Below, one piece after another: positions 25,571-33,333 of a stretch of 64,000 nt of DNA (its first letter is position 1; each line of letters begins with the position of its first letter). The notes under the pieces were generated by a model that was not told the origin of the DNA, ran no database searches, and was given only the letters and a program-made list of their open reading frames with translations. The translations under genes were made by a program, and so were the position numbers. The DNA is taken from the NCBI GenBank assembly GCA_041567895.1, contig JBFGAX010000006.1:5973-69972 (forward strand). The letters are read 5' to 3'. The DNA comes from JABDOU01 sp041567895. GTDB lineage: Bacteria > Actinomycetota > Acidimicrobiia > Spongiisociales > SHLN01.

Positions 25571-27133
25571 ATGGCCGAAGCGGACTCAGGAAGCATCTAC
25601 ATGACCTATGAACGAGAATCCGAGGGTGACCCGGAGATGAGTGTTCCGGCCGCGCGGACAGCCTCGCGGACAGCCGCGGCTACCACGCTGAAGTCAACCG
25701 TGTTCGGGCGCCGTATGCGGTACTTCAGAAAACGAGCAGGACTGACGCTTGACGAGCTCGGTGAACGTGTTGGGAAACCGGCGCCCTATCTCTCCACGAT
25801 CGAAACCGGAAAACGTGATCCCAGGATAGGACTGGTGCGAGAGATTGCATCTGCACTGGACATAGATCAAGCACAGCTGCTGGTTGATGCAGCTCCCACC
25901 GAACGGGACAGGCTCGAGTTGGCGCTCGAGGATGCCCAGCGGCATCCGGCCTACGCCGAATTGCGACTCCCTCACCTCAGGCCTGGAGCCAGCGTTCCCG
26001 ATATGGCGCTCGTGCACCTTCTGGAGTTGTTCAATCGACTCGTGGCGTCTCGTGAACGCGTTCCCGATGCGATGCAGAGAGTCACGACGCTCCTCCGCAC
26101 GGAAATGGCCGGCAAAGACAACTATCTGGCCGACATCGAGACGCTTGCCCGTTCCGCTCTGGCCCGGACCTCTTATGTCGGAACGGGCCCGGTTGCCCAA
26201 GCCCAGCTGCTCGAAATGGTCGGGAGTTTCGGGTTCACGATCGCCCGCGTGGGTGACCTTCCGAAAACGACCCGATCGATAGCCGACCTGGCAAATCGGG
26301 TCATCTACCTTCCGCAACGCGATGCTCTTCGCACCCGTGACGCCAGATCCGTACTACTGCAGACGCTCGCCCATTTCGCCCTCGACCATGATGATCCCCA
26401 GGATCTCGAGACGTTCCTGAGGCAACGTATCGAGGCCAACTATTTCGCAGGTGCGGTGCTTGCCCCGGAGGAGGCTGCTGTTGCATTCCTGCGGACGGAA
26501 CAGGAAAGCCGCAACCTCTCGGTAGAAGATCTGAAGGAAGTCTTTTACATCTCATATCAGATGGCAGCCCATCGGTTCACGAATCTGGCGACCCGGCACC
26601 TGGAGATTCCGGTACATCTCGTACGGAGTGATGAATCAGGTGTCATATGGCAGGTATACGAGAACAATGGTGTTCCCCTCCCCAGGGCAGCAGATGGAAG
26701 CGTTGAGGGCCAGCGCCTTTGTAAACGGTGGGGCACGCGTGCTGTGTTCACGTCCCCCGACAAGTACTCGCTGCACTACCAGTACACCGACACGTCGAAC
26801 GGCACGTTCTGGTGTGCGTCGCACATCATCGTTGACAGTGAACCGCTCCACGCGATCACCGTTGGTACGGACTTCCAACACGTTCGGTTCTTCAGGGGGC
26901 GAGAGACAGAACGACACACGGAAAGTGGTTGTCCTGACCAGGCATGTTGTCGTACGCCGTCGCCCGGACTCGTAGAGCGCTGGGGGGGCCATGTGTGGCC
27001 GTCGGTGATAGGTCGCAGCTATCCCGGCGCTCCGGTGCCCGGAGCATTTGCCGGAGTTGACATGGTCGAAATCTTCGAGTTCCTCGACCTGCACTCGCAG
27101 CCGACATCCCCACCACCTCATCTCAAATCCTGA
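25571..27133 (+). CDS. RamB-like XRE regulator of acetate/fatty-acid metabolism
   Basis: The 520-residue protein has an XRE helix-turn-helix (about residues 48-102, LTLDELGERVGKPAPYLSTIETGKR) and a long region of the IrrE/short-chain-fatty-acyl-regulator (DUF2083) type. In Corynebacterium and mycobacteria RamB proteins of this length control aceA and aceB, and here the gene is divergent from aceB. The zinc HExxH motif of ImmA/IrrE peptidases appears degraded (AHFALDH), so peptidase activity is unlikely. Starts at 25601 (preceded by AGGAAG) and 25637 are alternatives that do not affect the HTH. Confidence 0.87.
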   Translation: MAEADSGSIYMTYERESEGDPEMSVPAARTASRTAAATTLKSTVFGRRMRYFRKRAGLTLDELGERVGKPAPYLSTIETGKRDPRIGLVREIASALDIDQAQLLVDAAPTERDRLELALEDAQRHPAYAELRLPHLRPGASVPDMALVHLLELFNRLVASRERVPDAMQRVTTLLRTEMAGKDNYLADIETLARSALARTSYVGTGPVAQAQLLEMVGSFGFTIARVGDLPKTTRSIADLANRVIYLPQRDALRTRDARSVLLQTLAHFALDHDDPQDLETFLRQRIEANYFAGAVLAPEEAAVAFLRTEQESRNLSVEDLKEVFYISYQMAAHRFTNLATRHLEIPVHLVRSDESGVIWQVYENNGVPLPRAADGSVEGQRLCKRWGTRAVFTSPDKYSLHYQYTDTSNGTFWCASHIIVDSEPLHAITVGTDFQHVRFFRGRETERHTESGCPDQACCRTPSPGLVERWGGHVWPSVIGRSYPGAPVPGAFAGVDMVEIFEFLDLHSQPTSPPPHLKS

Positions 27134-27360
27134 ACAGCACGGTAGAGTGATTTGATACAGAATTGTTGCGCGCGCTGCGTGGTGATTCTGTAGATTGATG
27201 CACGGAAAGACTTCCTGGCCTTGGCCTGCAAATTCGCTGTCATACGAAACCGGGTGGAGAAACGACCCTGTGAACGGATGCCCCGACACGCAGAGCTTTG
27301 ACCGGGCGAACCTCTTTGGCGGAGGCGTTGGCCGTCGAAGCGACCATAAACGCACCATGG

Positions 27361-27444
27361 GTGAGAAGCCACATGGTGAGAAGACACATGGTGACAAGCC
27401 ACATGGTGACAAGCCACATGGTGAGAAGCCACAGGTTGACAAGA
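27361..27444 (+). repeat. 15-bp tandem repeat (about 5.6 units) in a 348-base gap
   Basis: Five 15-base units of the type GTGACAAGCCACATG, with one or two substitutions each, plus a partial sixth unit, lie in the gap 27134-27481. The gap contains no convincing gene. A small open frame reads the repeat as a (GEKPH)n peptide and the opposite strand as a His/Val-rich peptide, but neither has an SD or homology I recognise. The period is a multiple of three. Outside the repeat I see only a TATAAA box at 27472-27477 serving the next gene. Confidence 0.85.
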
Positions 27445-27481
27445 TCCAAAATGGAAAAGGGTTGAGAGGGCTATAAAGCCG

Positions 27482-28165
27482 ATGCGGGGAAACATCCAGA
27501 CGTTTTTGACCGGGGTGACGACTCTGCTGTTTGCGACCATGTTCTTCGTGGCGCGCGATCAGCTCGATGATTTGACCGTTGAAGACGGTCCTCTCGAGAA
27601 TCTCACGGCCCTCTTGTATCTTCTGGCTGCTGTCCTGTTCGTGTTCGGCCTCAGACGGCGGTCGGCGGGTCCGGTTTGGCTCGCCCTCCTGGCAGTGGCC
27701 TCCTTCTTCGTTGCAGGCGAGGAAATCAGTTGGGGTCAACGCATCTTCGGTTGGTCAACCCCGGACGGAATCGCCGTCATCAACGTTCAAGATGAAACGA
27801 CGATCCACAACATCGCCGGGATCCACGGCAACATTCGGGCATTGGCCGTGATTTTCGTTGCGGCGTTTTGTGTCATGCTTCCGATCAGCAATCGGTTTGT
27901 TCCCGCTTTGCAGAACTTTTACGCTCGTTGGCGCATCCCCATCTTTCCCATGGCTGCTCTTCCCTGGGTGGTCATGGCGATCGGTTTCATGCTGGTTCCC
28001 CGCCTGCTTGGCGACCACGTCGGGTCTCTAGACGAAATCGGAGAAACGGCACTGGGCCTTGCCTTCGCAATGTTTGGCTGGGTCTATGGGCGAACCACGA
28101 CCCGTCAGGTTTCGATACCGGTAACAGAAGCGACCGGCACATCCGAATTCCAACAGGCCAGTTGA
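27482..28165 (+). CDS. Conserved membrane protein of unknown function
   Basis: The 227-residue protein has about six hydrophobic helices. A conserved-looking polar segment between helices contains EEISWGQRIFGW and NVQDETTIHNI, with charged residues that could form a catalytic or binding site at the membrane face. I recognise this pattern from uncharacterised bacterial membrane proteins but know no function. A TATAAA box lies 10-5 bases before the ATG, so the transcript is probably leaderless. The end is two bases from the convergent yajQ-like gene. Confidence 0.75.
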   Translation: MRGNIQTFLTGVTTLLFATMFFVARDQLDDLTVEDGPLENLTALLYLLAAVLFVFGLRRRSAGPVWLALLAVASFFVAGEEISWGQRIFGWSTPDGIAVINVQDETTIHNIAGIHGNIRALAVIFVAAFCVMLPISNRFVPALQNFYARWRIPIFPMAALPWVVMAIGFMLVPRLLGDHVGSLDEIGETALGLAFAMFGWVYGRTTTRQVSIPVTEATGTSEFQQAS

Positions 28166-28166
28166 T

Positions 28167-28652
28167 CTAGTCGCGCAAGTTGGTGAATTGCAGCGGCAGC
28201 GGTAGGTCCAATTCCTTCACCGCGGCCATCGCAGTCTGTAGATCGTCCCGCTTCTTGCCCGTCACTCGAAGCTGGTCGCCCTGAATCTGAACTTGAACTT
28301 TGAGCTTCAGGTCCCGAATGTGTTTTGAGATGGACTTGGCGTGGTCCTGGTCGATTCCGGCATTGAGTTGGAAAACGGCGTGGGCGCGCTGACCGCCGAT
28401 CTCCCGGGGTTCTCCGTCCGACAACGTCTTCAAGGAAACCCCTCTCTTGACGAGTTTGCTCTGCAGGACGTCGATTGCGGCGTCTACCCGATCGACTGTG
28501 GAAGATTCGACGGTGATCGACGAGTCACCGAGTGTTACCCGGGTATTCGTGTCCTTGAAGTCGTACCGATTGATGACCTCGCGATTGGCCTGATCAACTG
28601 CGTTGCGCACTTCCTGAGTATCGACCTCGCTCACGATGTCAAAACTGGGCAT
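28167..28652 (-). CDS. YajQ family nucleotide/cyclic-di-GMP-binding protein
   Basis: The 161-residue protein opens MPSFDIVSEVDTQEVRNAVDQA and contains NRYDFKDTNTRV and IQGDQLRVTGKKRDDLQ, the YajQ signatures. It has two ferredoxin-like folds. Some members bind cyclic di-GMP and act with transcription factors; others bind RNA or nucleotides. A TAATCT box 7 bases before the ATG predicts a leaderless transcript. Confidence 0.93.
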   Translation of the reverse strand: MPSFDIVSEVDTQEVRNAVDQANREVINRYDFKDTNTRVTLGDSSITVESSTVDRVDAAIDVLQSKLVKRGVSLKTLSDGEPREIGGQRAHAVFQLNAGIDQDHAKSISKHIRDLKLKVQVQIQGDQLRVTGKKRDDLQTAMAAVKELDLPLPLQFTNLRD

Positions 28653-28759
28653 GGCCGGGAGATTACCCGGAACATGTTCGGGCCGGATATCGTTAGGAAG
28701 GGGTACCGTGTTTCACCGAGTTCCAACGGGTCCGGTGGGGCGTCTCAGTAAGGAGAACC

Positions 28760-29155
28760 ATGGAGAACATGACCGACACAGATTGGCGGGAGAAGCTCAC
28801 GCCGCAACAGTTCGACGTGCTGCGAAACGCCGGCACCGAGGCACCATTCACGGGTATCTATTGGGACGAGAAGCGACCGGGTGTATATCGGTGTGCCGGT
28901 TGTCAGTCGGATCTCTTCGTTTCTGACACCAAATTCGAATCCGGGAGCGGCTGGCCAAGCTTCTGGGAGCCGATTTCCGAAGATGCTGTGAAGCTCAAGG
29001 AAGACAAGAGCCATTTCATGACGAGAACCGAGGTGGTCTGTGCTACCTGCGATGGACATCTGGGGCATGTGTTCAACGATGGACCACAACCCACCGGCCT
29101 TCGTTACTGCATGAATTCGGCCGCGCTGGATCTCGAGCCAATATCCGACGACTGA
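28760..29155 (+). CDS. msrB: Peptide-methionine (R)-S-oxide reductase
   Basis: The 131-residue protein is a complete MsrB: zinc Cys pairs at 45/48 and 94/97, SGSGWPSFWEP, GHLGHVFNDGP, and catalytic Cys117 in RYCMNSAAL. The catalytic position is Cys, not selenocysteine, unlike the redoxin-like gene at 15.7 kb. It reduces the R-sulfoxide of methionine in proteins. An AAGGAG SD lies upstream of the ATG. No signal peptide, so cytoplasmic. Confidence 0.95.
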   Translation: MENMTDTDWREKLTPQQFDVLRNAGTEAPFTGIYWDEKRPGVYRCAGCQSDLFVSDTKFESGSGWPSFWEPISEDAVKLKEDKSHFMTRTEVVCATCDGHLGHVFNDGPQPTGLRYCMNSAALDLEPISDD

Positions 29156-29161
29156 GCCCTT

Positions 29162-29167
29162 TATAAT
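29162..29167 (+). promoter_or_regulatory. TATAAT -10 box of a leaderless transcript
   Basis: A consensus TATAAT ends 7 bases before the GTG at 29174, placing transcription start on the start codon. No SD is present, so the mRNA should be leaderless. No -35 box is evident. Confidence 0.6.
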
Positions 29168-29173
29168 GTCACG

Positions 29174-29536
29174 GTGACGAAACCACCGGCCAAACTATGC
29201 GCATGGTGCGGCGCTCTCATGCCCGACCGTTCCTCAAGTGGGCGCCCTCGCAAGTATTGCAGGCGGTCGCATCGCCAACGCCATTATGAGGCGCGGCGGT
29301 TGGCAGCTACCAAGGGTTTGGCACCCGATCACGTCCTCATATCGCGCGCAACATTGCATGAATGGCGAGATCTCGTATACACGCTGGCAAGCGTGATCGA
29401 GGACGTGGAACAGGATCTGGAAGTGTCCTCGACGCTCAAGGACTACACCGAGGCATTCGTGCATTTGCATGAGACGGCTTCGGCCGTGTCACGATTCGGG
29501 GTTGAGCCTCTAGCGGTTGCGGATGAGCCCCGCTAG
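29174..29536 (+). CDS. Small zinc-ribbon-like protein of unknown function
   Basis: The 120-residue protein opens with CAWCGALMP and RKYCRRSHRQRHYEARR, a Cys/His-rich knuckle followed by a basic helix that could bind zinc and nucleic acid. The remainder is helical and acidic. It resembles small actinobacterial proteins with an N-terminal zinc finger whose role is unknown. The GTG start fits a leaderless promoter. Its end overlaps the convergent lipoprotein gene by four bases. Confidence 0.72.
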   Translation: MTKPPAKLCAWCGALMPDRSSSGRPRKYCRRSHRQRHYEARRLAATKGLAPDHVLISRATLHEWRDLVYTLASVIEDVEQDLEVSSTLKDYTEAFVHLHETASAVSRFGVEPLAVADEPR

Positions 29537-30660
29537 AAACCGGAAGCTGCCTTGTAATCGTTCAACATGTCCAGGTTTTCCTGGATGAAGGCGCTCTCGT
29601 ACTCCGCCCTTACATCGGCCTGAATCACTTTGAGATCCTCTGAACACTCATAGGCAGCGACGGCGGTCTTCACCTCTTCCTCATTGATCGCTCTGATCTC
29701 GGCCGTGGTTGCCTCGTCGAATTGGGGTTCCTGATGGAACTGAGCGAAGAAATCCTCTTGTTCTTCCATCGGCGTGTTTTCGAACCACAGATTGATCTCG
29801 TCTTCCGTCCATCCTTCAAAGGGGTCCGTGTAGTGCTGTTCCATCGCCATCCAGAATCGCTCGGCCTCCATGTAGAAGTGTTCCTGCGGCTCTGAAGGCG
29901 TCTGGTAGGTGAATCCCTTGTCCGACATGCACGAGGCCCACTGCTCGTTGGCTTCGATCATCCGGGGATCGGCGGAAATCTGCTGTTCGAGCCGTTCGAA
30001 TTCCTCCCAGATATCGCTGAAATCCCGTTCTGAACCCTCATCCGGTATGCCGTAAATCTCGGCCGAAGCCTGGTTGTAACAGCCGTTGCCGGCATCAAAC
30101 CGGAATTCTTCTTCGGTGTATTCGCCGGTCTCGGGATCGATCGCCGGTTCGTCGTATGTGCCGTACAGGTCTTCGTAGTATTGCTCACGCTCGATGTCGG
30201 ACAGCGAGTCGACATAAGCCTGATTGGGATCCTCGAATTCCTGTTCGGGATATTCGATATCTCGCCACGGATCGTCGAGGATGAACGTAGTTGCACCGAA
30301 ACCCCACTGAGCCGCCCATTCGGCCTCACTGACGTCCGCAAACGGATCGAAGTACTCGTATTCGAAACTTCCGTAGTCGACGGGCCGATATTCCCAGCCG
30401 AGCCCTGCCATGCACGCCGCCACTGCTTCCTCAACCTGACGCTGGCGTTCTTGATCGGCGGCCGGATCGTATTCCTGACTCCACCCGAAAAATTCTTCCA
30501 GGGTCGAGGCCTGTACGTTTTCGCCCGGGTTGGTGCTCGCGGTCGAGGACGCGGAGCCGGTGTCGGAAGGATTCTCAGCAGTTCCACCACCGCAAGCGGC
30601 CGCGACGAGCGCCAAAACGACGAGCAGCGCCGCCAACGGCCTGGTAAGAGACTTCACCAA
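29533..30660 (-). CDS. Acidic lipoprotein of unknown function
   Basis: The 375-residue protein has a signal peptide ending in a lipobox (LVAAACGGG). A long domain very rich in Glu, Asp, Tyr and Trp follows. Pairs of Cys recur around MAGLGWEY, NGCYNQ and WASCMSDKGF, suggesting disulfides and a repeated motif. The predicted net charge is strongly negative. I recognise no family; similar lipoproteins are common in Actinobacteria. An SD-like GGAGGA precedes the ATG. Confidence 0.72.
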   Translation of the reverse strand: MVKSLTRPLAALLVVLALVAAACGGGTAENPSDTGSASSTASTNPGENVQASTLEEFFGWSQEYDPAADQERQRQVEEAVAACMAGLGWEYRPVDYGSFEYEYFDPFADVSEAEWAAQWGFGATTFILDDPWRDIEYPEQEFEDPNQAYVDSLSDIEREQYYEDLYGTYDEPAIDPETGEYTEEEFRFDAGNGCYNQASAEIYGIPDEGSERDFSDIWEEFERLEQQISADPRMIEANEQWASCMSDKGFTYQTPSEPQEHFYMEAERFWMAMEQHYTDPFEGWTEDEINLWFENTPMEEQEDFFAQFHQEPQFDEATTAEIRAINEEEVKTAVAAYECSEDLKVIQADVRAEYESAFIQENLDMLNDYKAASGF

Positions 30661-30741
30661 CTCCTCCTATCGTCATCGAATTCTACGTCGATATGACGCA
30701 ACGAACGGGCTCCTGGTTCCCCGGTTGGCGGGTACCGGGCG

Positions 30742-31128
30742 CTATCTGGCGTAGTCGTCGTCGGACACTTTCTCAGGCAGCCACTCGGTGGCTCCTCCTG
30801 TCGTCAGCGAAAGATGCATCATGTGCGTGTGATCGGTTGAGCCGTGCCAGTGGATCTCACCCGCAGGCGAATACACGACATCGCCGGCCGAGACGACGGC
30901 GGTTTCCCCGTCCCGGTTCTGGACCTTGCCGGACCCGGATGCGATGTAGAGAACCTGTCCTTCAGGATGGGTGTGCCAATCGGTTCGAGCCCCGGGAGCG
31001 AAATGAACGCCCAGCGCATTGAGTCCGGGGTCGGCCACCTTCGACAACGCACCGAACCACACATCACCTGTGAAGTGCTCCTCGGGTGCAGGTTCCCAGC
31101 TGATGTTCTCTGCGGGCGTATGGTCCAT
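30742..31128 (-). CDS. Cupin domain protein
   Basis: The 128-residue protein has a single cupin barrel with HFAPGARTDWHTHPEGQVLYIASG (His-x-His and later Glu) and GDVVYSPAGEIHWHGS as the second motif. These residues bind a metal such as Fe, Mn or Ni. Such small cupins often sit beside carboxymuconolactone decarboxylase-like genes, which is not the case here. An AGAGGAGC SD precedes the ATG. Substrate unknown. Confidence 0.87.
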   Translation of the reverse strand: MDHTPAENISWEPAPEEHFTGDVWFGALSKVADPGLNALGVHFAPGARTDWHTHPEGQVLYIASGSGKVQNRDGETAVVSAGDVVYSPAGEIHWHGSTDHTHMMHLSLTTGGATEWLPEKVSDDDYAR

Positions 31129-31192
31129 GATTGCTCCTCTGGTCGGGACCAGGCGACACTAGCGAGAGCGTGAGCGCGATTTATTCTTCAGC

Positions 31193-33289
31193 ATGGTGGC
31201 TGCGTCCATGGGTACCATCCCTGCCGCAAGATTTGGGGATTGGGAAGGGCTAATCACTATTTCGAACTACGGAAGACGATTGCGCGATCGTCCGGGGCGA
31301 GTGCCGTTGCGAATACCGCGAACGACCATCTGGTCGTTCAAACCATTCATGCTTCTGGTCGTTTTGATGGCTGGTTTCTCCGCAACATTTGCCGCCGGCG
31401 CCGCTTTTGCAGATGCGACGGAACGACCCTCGTTCGTGAATGCGAACACAGGCGAGTGGCTGGTGTCGATGGACGGCGGCGCTCATGGTTCGCTCTACTA
31501 CGGCTCGCCCGGAGATCAGCCACTGGTAGGTGACTGGGATTGTGATGGCCTCGCCACCCCCGGCGCCTATCGATCGAGCGATGGCTACGTATATCTACGT
31601 AACACCGTAGACACCGGGCCGGGCACGGTGCGCTTCTTTCTCGGGATGCCAGGTGATATCGCACTAGCGGGGGACTTTGACGGTGACGGATGTGACACGA
31701 TATCGATCTACCGTCAAGCGGAGGGTCGGGTATATGTCGCCAATTCTCTCGGGGCAGATGATGGATTCTTTGTTGCGGATTACGACTTTTTCTTCGGTGC
31801 GCCAGGCGACACACCGTTCGTGGGAGACTTCGATGGCGATGGGTTCGACACCGTTGGTCTGCATCGCGAATCCACCGGGTTCGTCTATTTCACCAATGAC
31901 GTGAACCCGGCTGGATTGGCGCGAACACACAACAGCTTCTTTTATGGGGAACCGGGCGACGTCATCACGGCCGGCGACTGGAACGGCGATGGCATCGACA
32001 CCGTAGCGATCCTGCGCCCGGCGGATGGAAACTTCTACGTGCGGTTCTCGAATTCGCATGGTCCCGCTCAGGAGGTCCTGCCTGTCCCCGAAGGTCAGTG
32101 GACACCGGTTGCTGGTATCACCGCGGTACCTGACGCCATCCCGGTTCCGGAGGAGCCCGATCCTGAGGAGTCGGGTCCGGTTGTCGTGCATCCTGGCGAC
32201 CCGCTCGCCGATATGGTCAACACGCGCGGGCCAGGAACTGAATTCTTGATCAAAGCCGGTGTTCACGTCGGACACGCGCTCTTCCCGGCTTCGGGTATGA
32301 AGTTCATTGGAGAGCCCGGGGCTGTTCTAGACGGTGGAGGCACCCCGTTCAACGCGTTCTTCGGCGCAGACGGCATCGACGGTGTTGAGATTCGTGGACT
32401 TGAAATACGCAACTACCGGGTGGGTCTCTTCGATGGCGCCATCAGCGCTCGTGTCGTCGACGATTGGACGAGCGAAGGGCGCGACTGGCTCGTGGTGGGG
32501 AACAACATTCACTCCAACGGCGGTGCCGGCATCAGCCTGGGTTCCGGCATGAGGGTCATCGACAACGTCATCCACGACAATCGACAGATCGGCATCAGCG
32601 GTATCGCTGACAACGACACCCGCTTGGATCGGATCACCATCGAGGGCAACGAGATCTACAGGAACTCCATGAACCCCGACTACGAATTCGGCTTCCATGA
32701 AGGCGGTATCAAGACGCTGTTCACGTCGGACCTCCTCGTGCGCAACAACGACATCTATGGCAACGGCGGGGTGGCTCTGTATTGCGATGAATTATGCGAA
32801 TCAGGACTCATCGAAAACAACAGCATGTACGACAATTGGGGCAGGTCAAACGGTGGCGGCGTATTCCTCGAACTATCCGAGGACATGGTTGTCAGAAACA
32901 ACTTCATCGGGTCGGGTGGGCACCTGACCTACCCGTATGCGATCCGATTCTTCGGCGGAATCACAATCGGAGAATCGCACAACATCGTGATAGAAGGCAA
33001 CCTCGTGGAGGTCAACGATGCCGCTGGCATCGTTGTGCGCAATTGTTGCAGTGAGCGACGTGATCCGTCATCGGGAATCGTGGTCGACTCCAACACCGTG
33101 CGGTCAACCGATGGTGGTCCGGTAACCGTGGGACTCACCGACGGCAACTCATCCGTTGATCTCATCACGTACCGCAACAACAGCTATGTCGGCAACGTCG
33201 ACTTCTATTGGAATGGATCGTGGCTCGGTTTTCAGTCGTGGCAAGATATCGGCCAGGATGTGGCGGGAAGCTCGAGTTTCAGCAGTTAA
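31193..33289 (+). CDS. Secreted repeat-module plus right-handed beta-helix protein
   Basis: The 698-residue protein has an unusually long basic leader and a hydrophobic segment (about residues 50-73) that should be cleaved near AAFADA. The N-terminal module (about residues 78-295) has repeats with GDWDCDG, GDFDGDG and GDWNGDG loops and FFxGxPGD turns, nearly the same as the C-terminal module of the 6.8 kb protein. The C-terminal half is a parallel beta-helix with short repeats such as NNIHSNGG, NVIHDN and NDIYGNGG, typical of polysaccharide lyases or adhesins. TATTCT lies just upstream of the ATG. Probably a surface or secreted polysaccharide-interacting protein. Confidence 0.8.
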   Translation: MVAASMGTIPAARFGDWEGLITISNYGRRLRDRPGRVPLRIPRTTIWSFKPFMLLVVLMAGFSATFAAGAAFADATERPSFVNANTGEWLVSMDGGAHGSLYYGSPGDQPLVGDWDCDGLATPGAYRSSDGYVYLRNTVDTGPGTVRFFLGMPGDIALAGDFDGDGCDTISIYRQAEGRVYVANSLGADDGFFVADYDFFFGAPGDTPFVGDFDGDGFDTVGLHRESTGFVYFTNDVNPAGLARTHNSFFYGEPGDVITAGDWNGDGIDTVAILRPADGNFYVRFSNSHGPAQEVLPVPEGQWTPVAGITAVPDAIPVPEEPDPEESGPVVVHPGDPLADMVNTRGPGTEFLIKAGVHVGHALFPASGMKFIGEPGAVLDGGGTPFNAFFGADGIDGVEIRGLEIRNYRVGLFDGAISARVVDDWTSEGRDWLVVGNNIHSNGGAGISLGSGMRVIDNVIHDNRQIGISGIADNDTRLDRITIEGNEIYRNSMNPDYEFGFHEGGIKTLFTSDLLVRNNDIYGNGGVALYCDELCESGLIENNSMYDNWGRSNGGGVFLELSEDMVVRNNFIGSGGHLTYPYAIRFFGGITIGESHNIVIEGNLVEVNDAAGIVVRNCCSERRDPSSGIVVDSNTVRSTDGGPVTVGLTDGNSSVDLITYRNNSYVGNVDFYWNGSWLGFQSWQDIGQDVAGSSSFSS

Positions 33290-33333
33290 CGTCAGGCCTG
33301 TGCATCTTTCGATAGAACGTTCCGCATCCGGCC

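Noticed and set aside
27361..27444. Possible CRISPR array
   Set aside because: Units are 15 bp and directly adjacent without spacers, so this is a simple tandem repeat.
26636..27739. 367-codon minus-strand frame through the tandem repeat
   Set aside because: It overlaps two recognised genes, and its repeat-encoded CGFSP-type peptide has no support.
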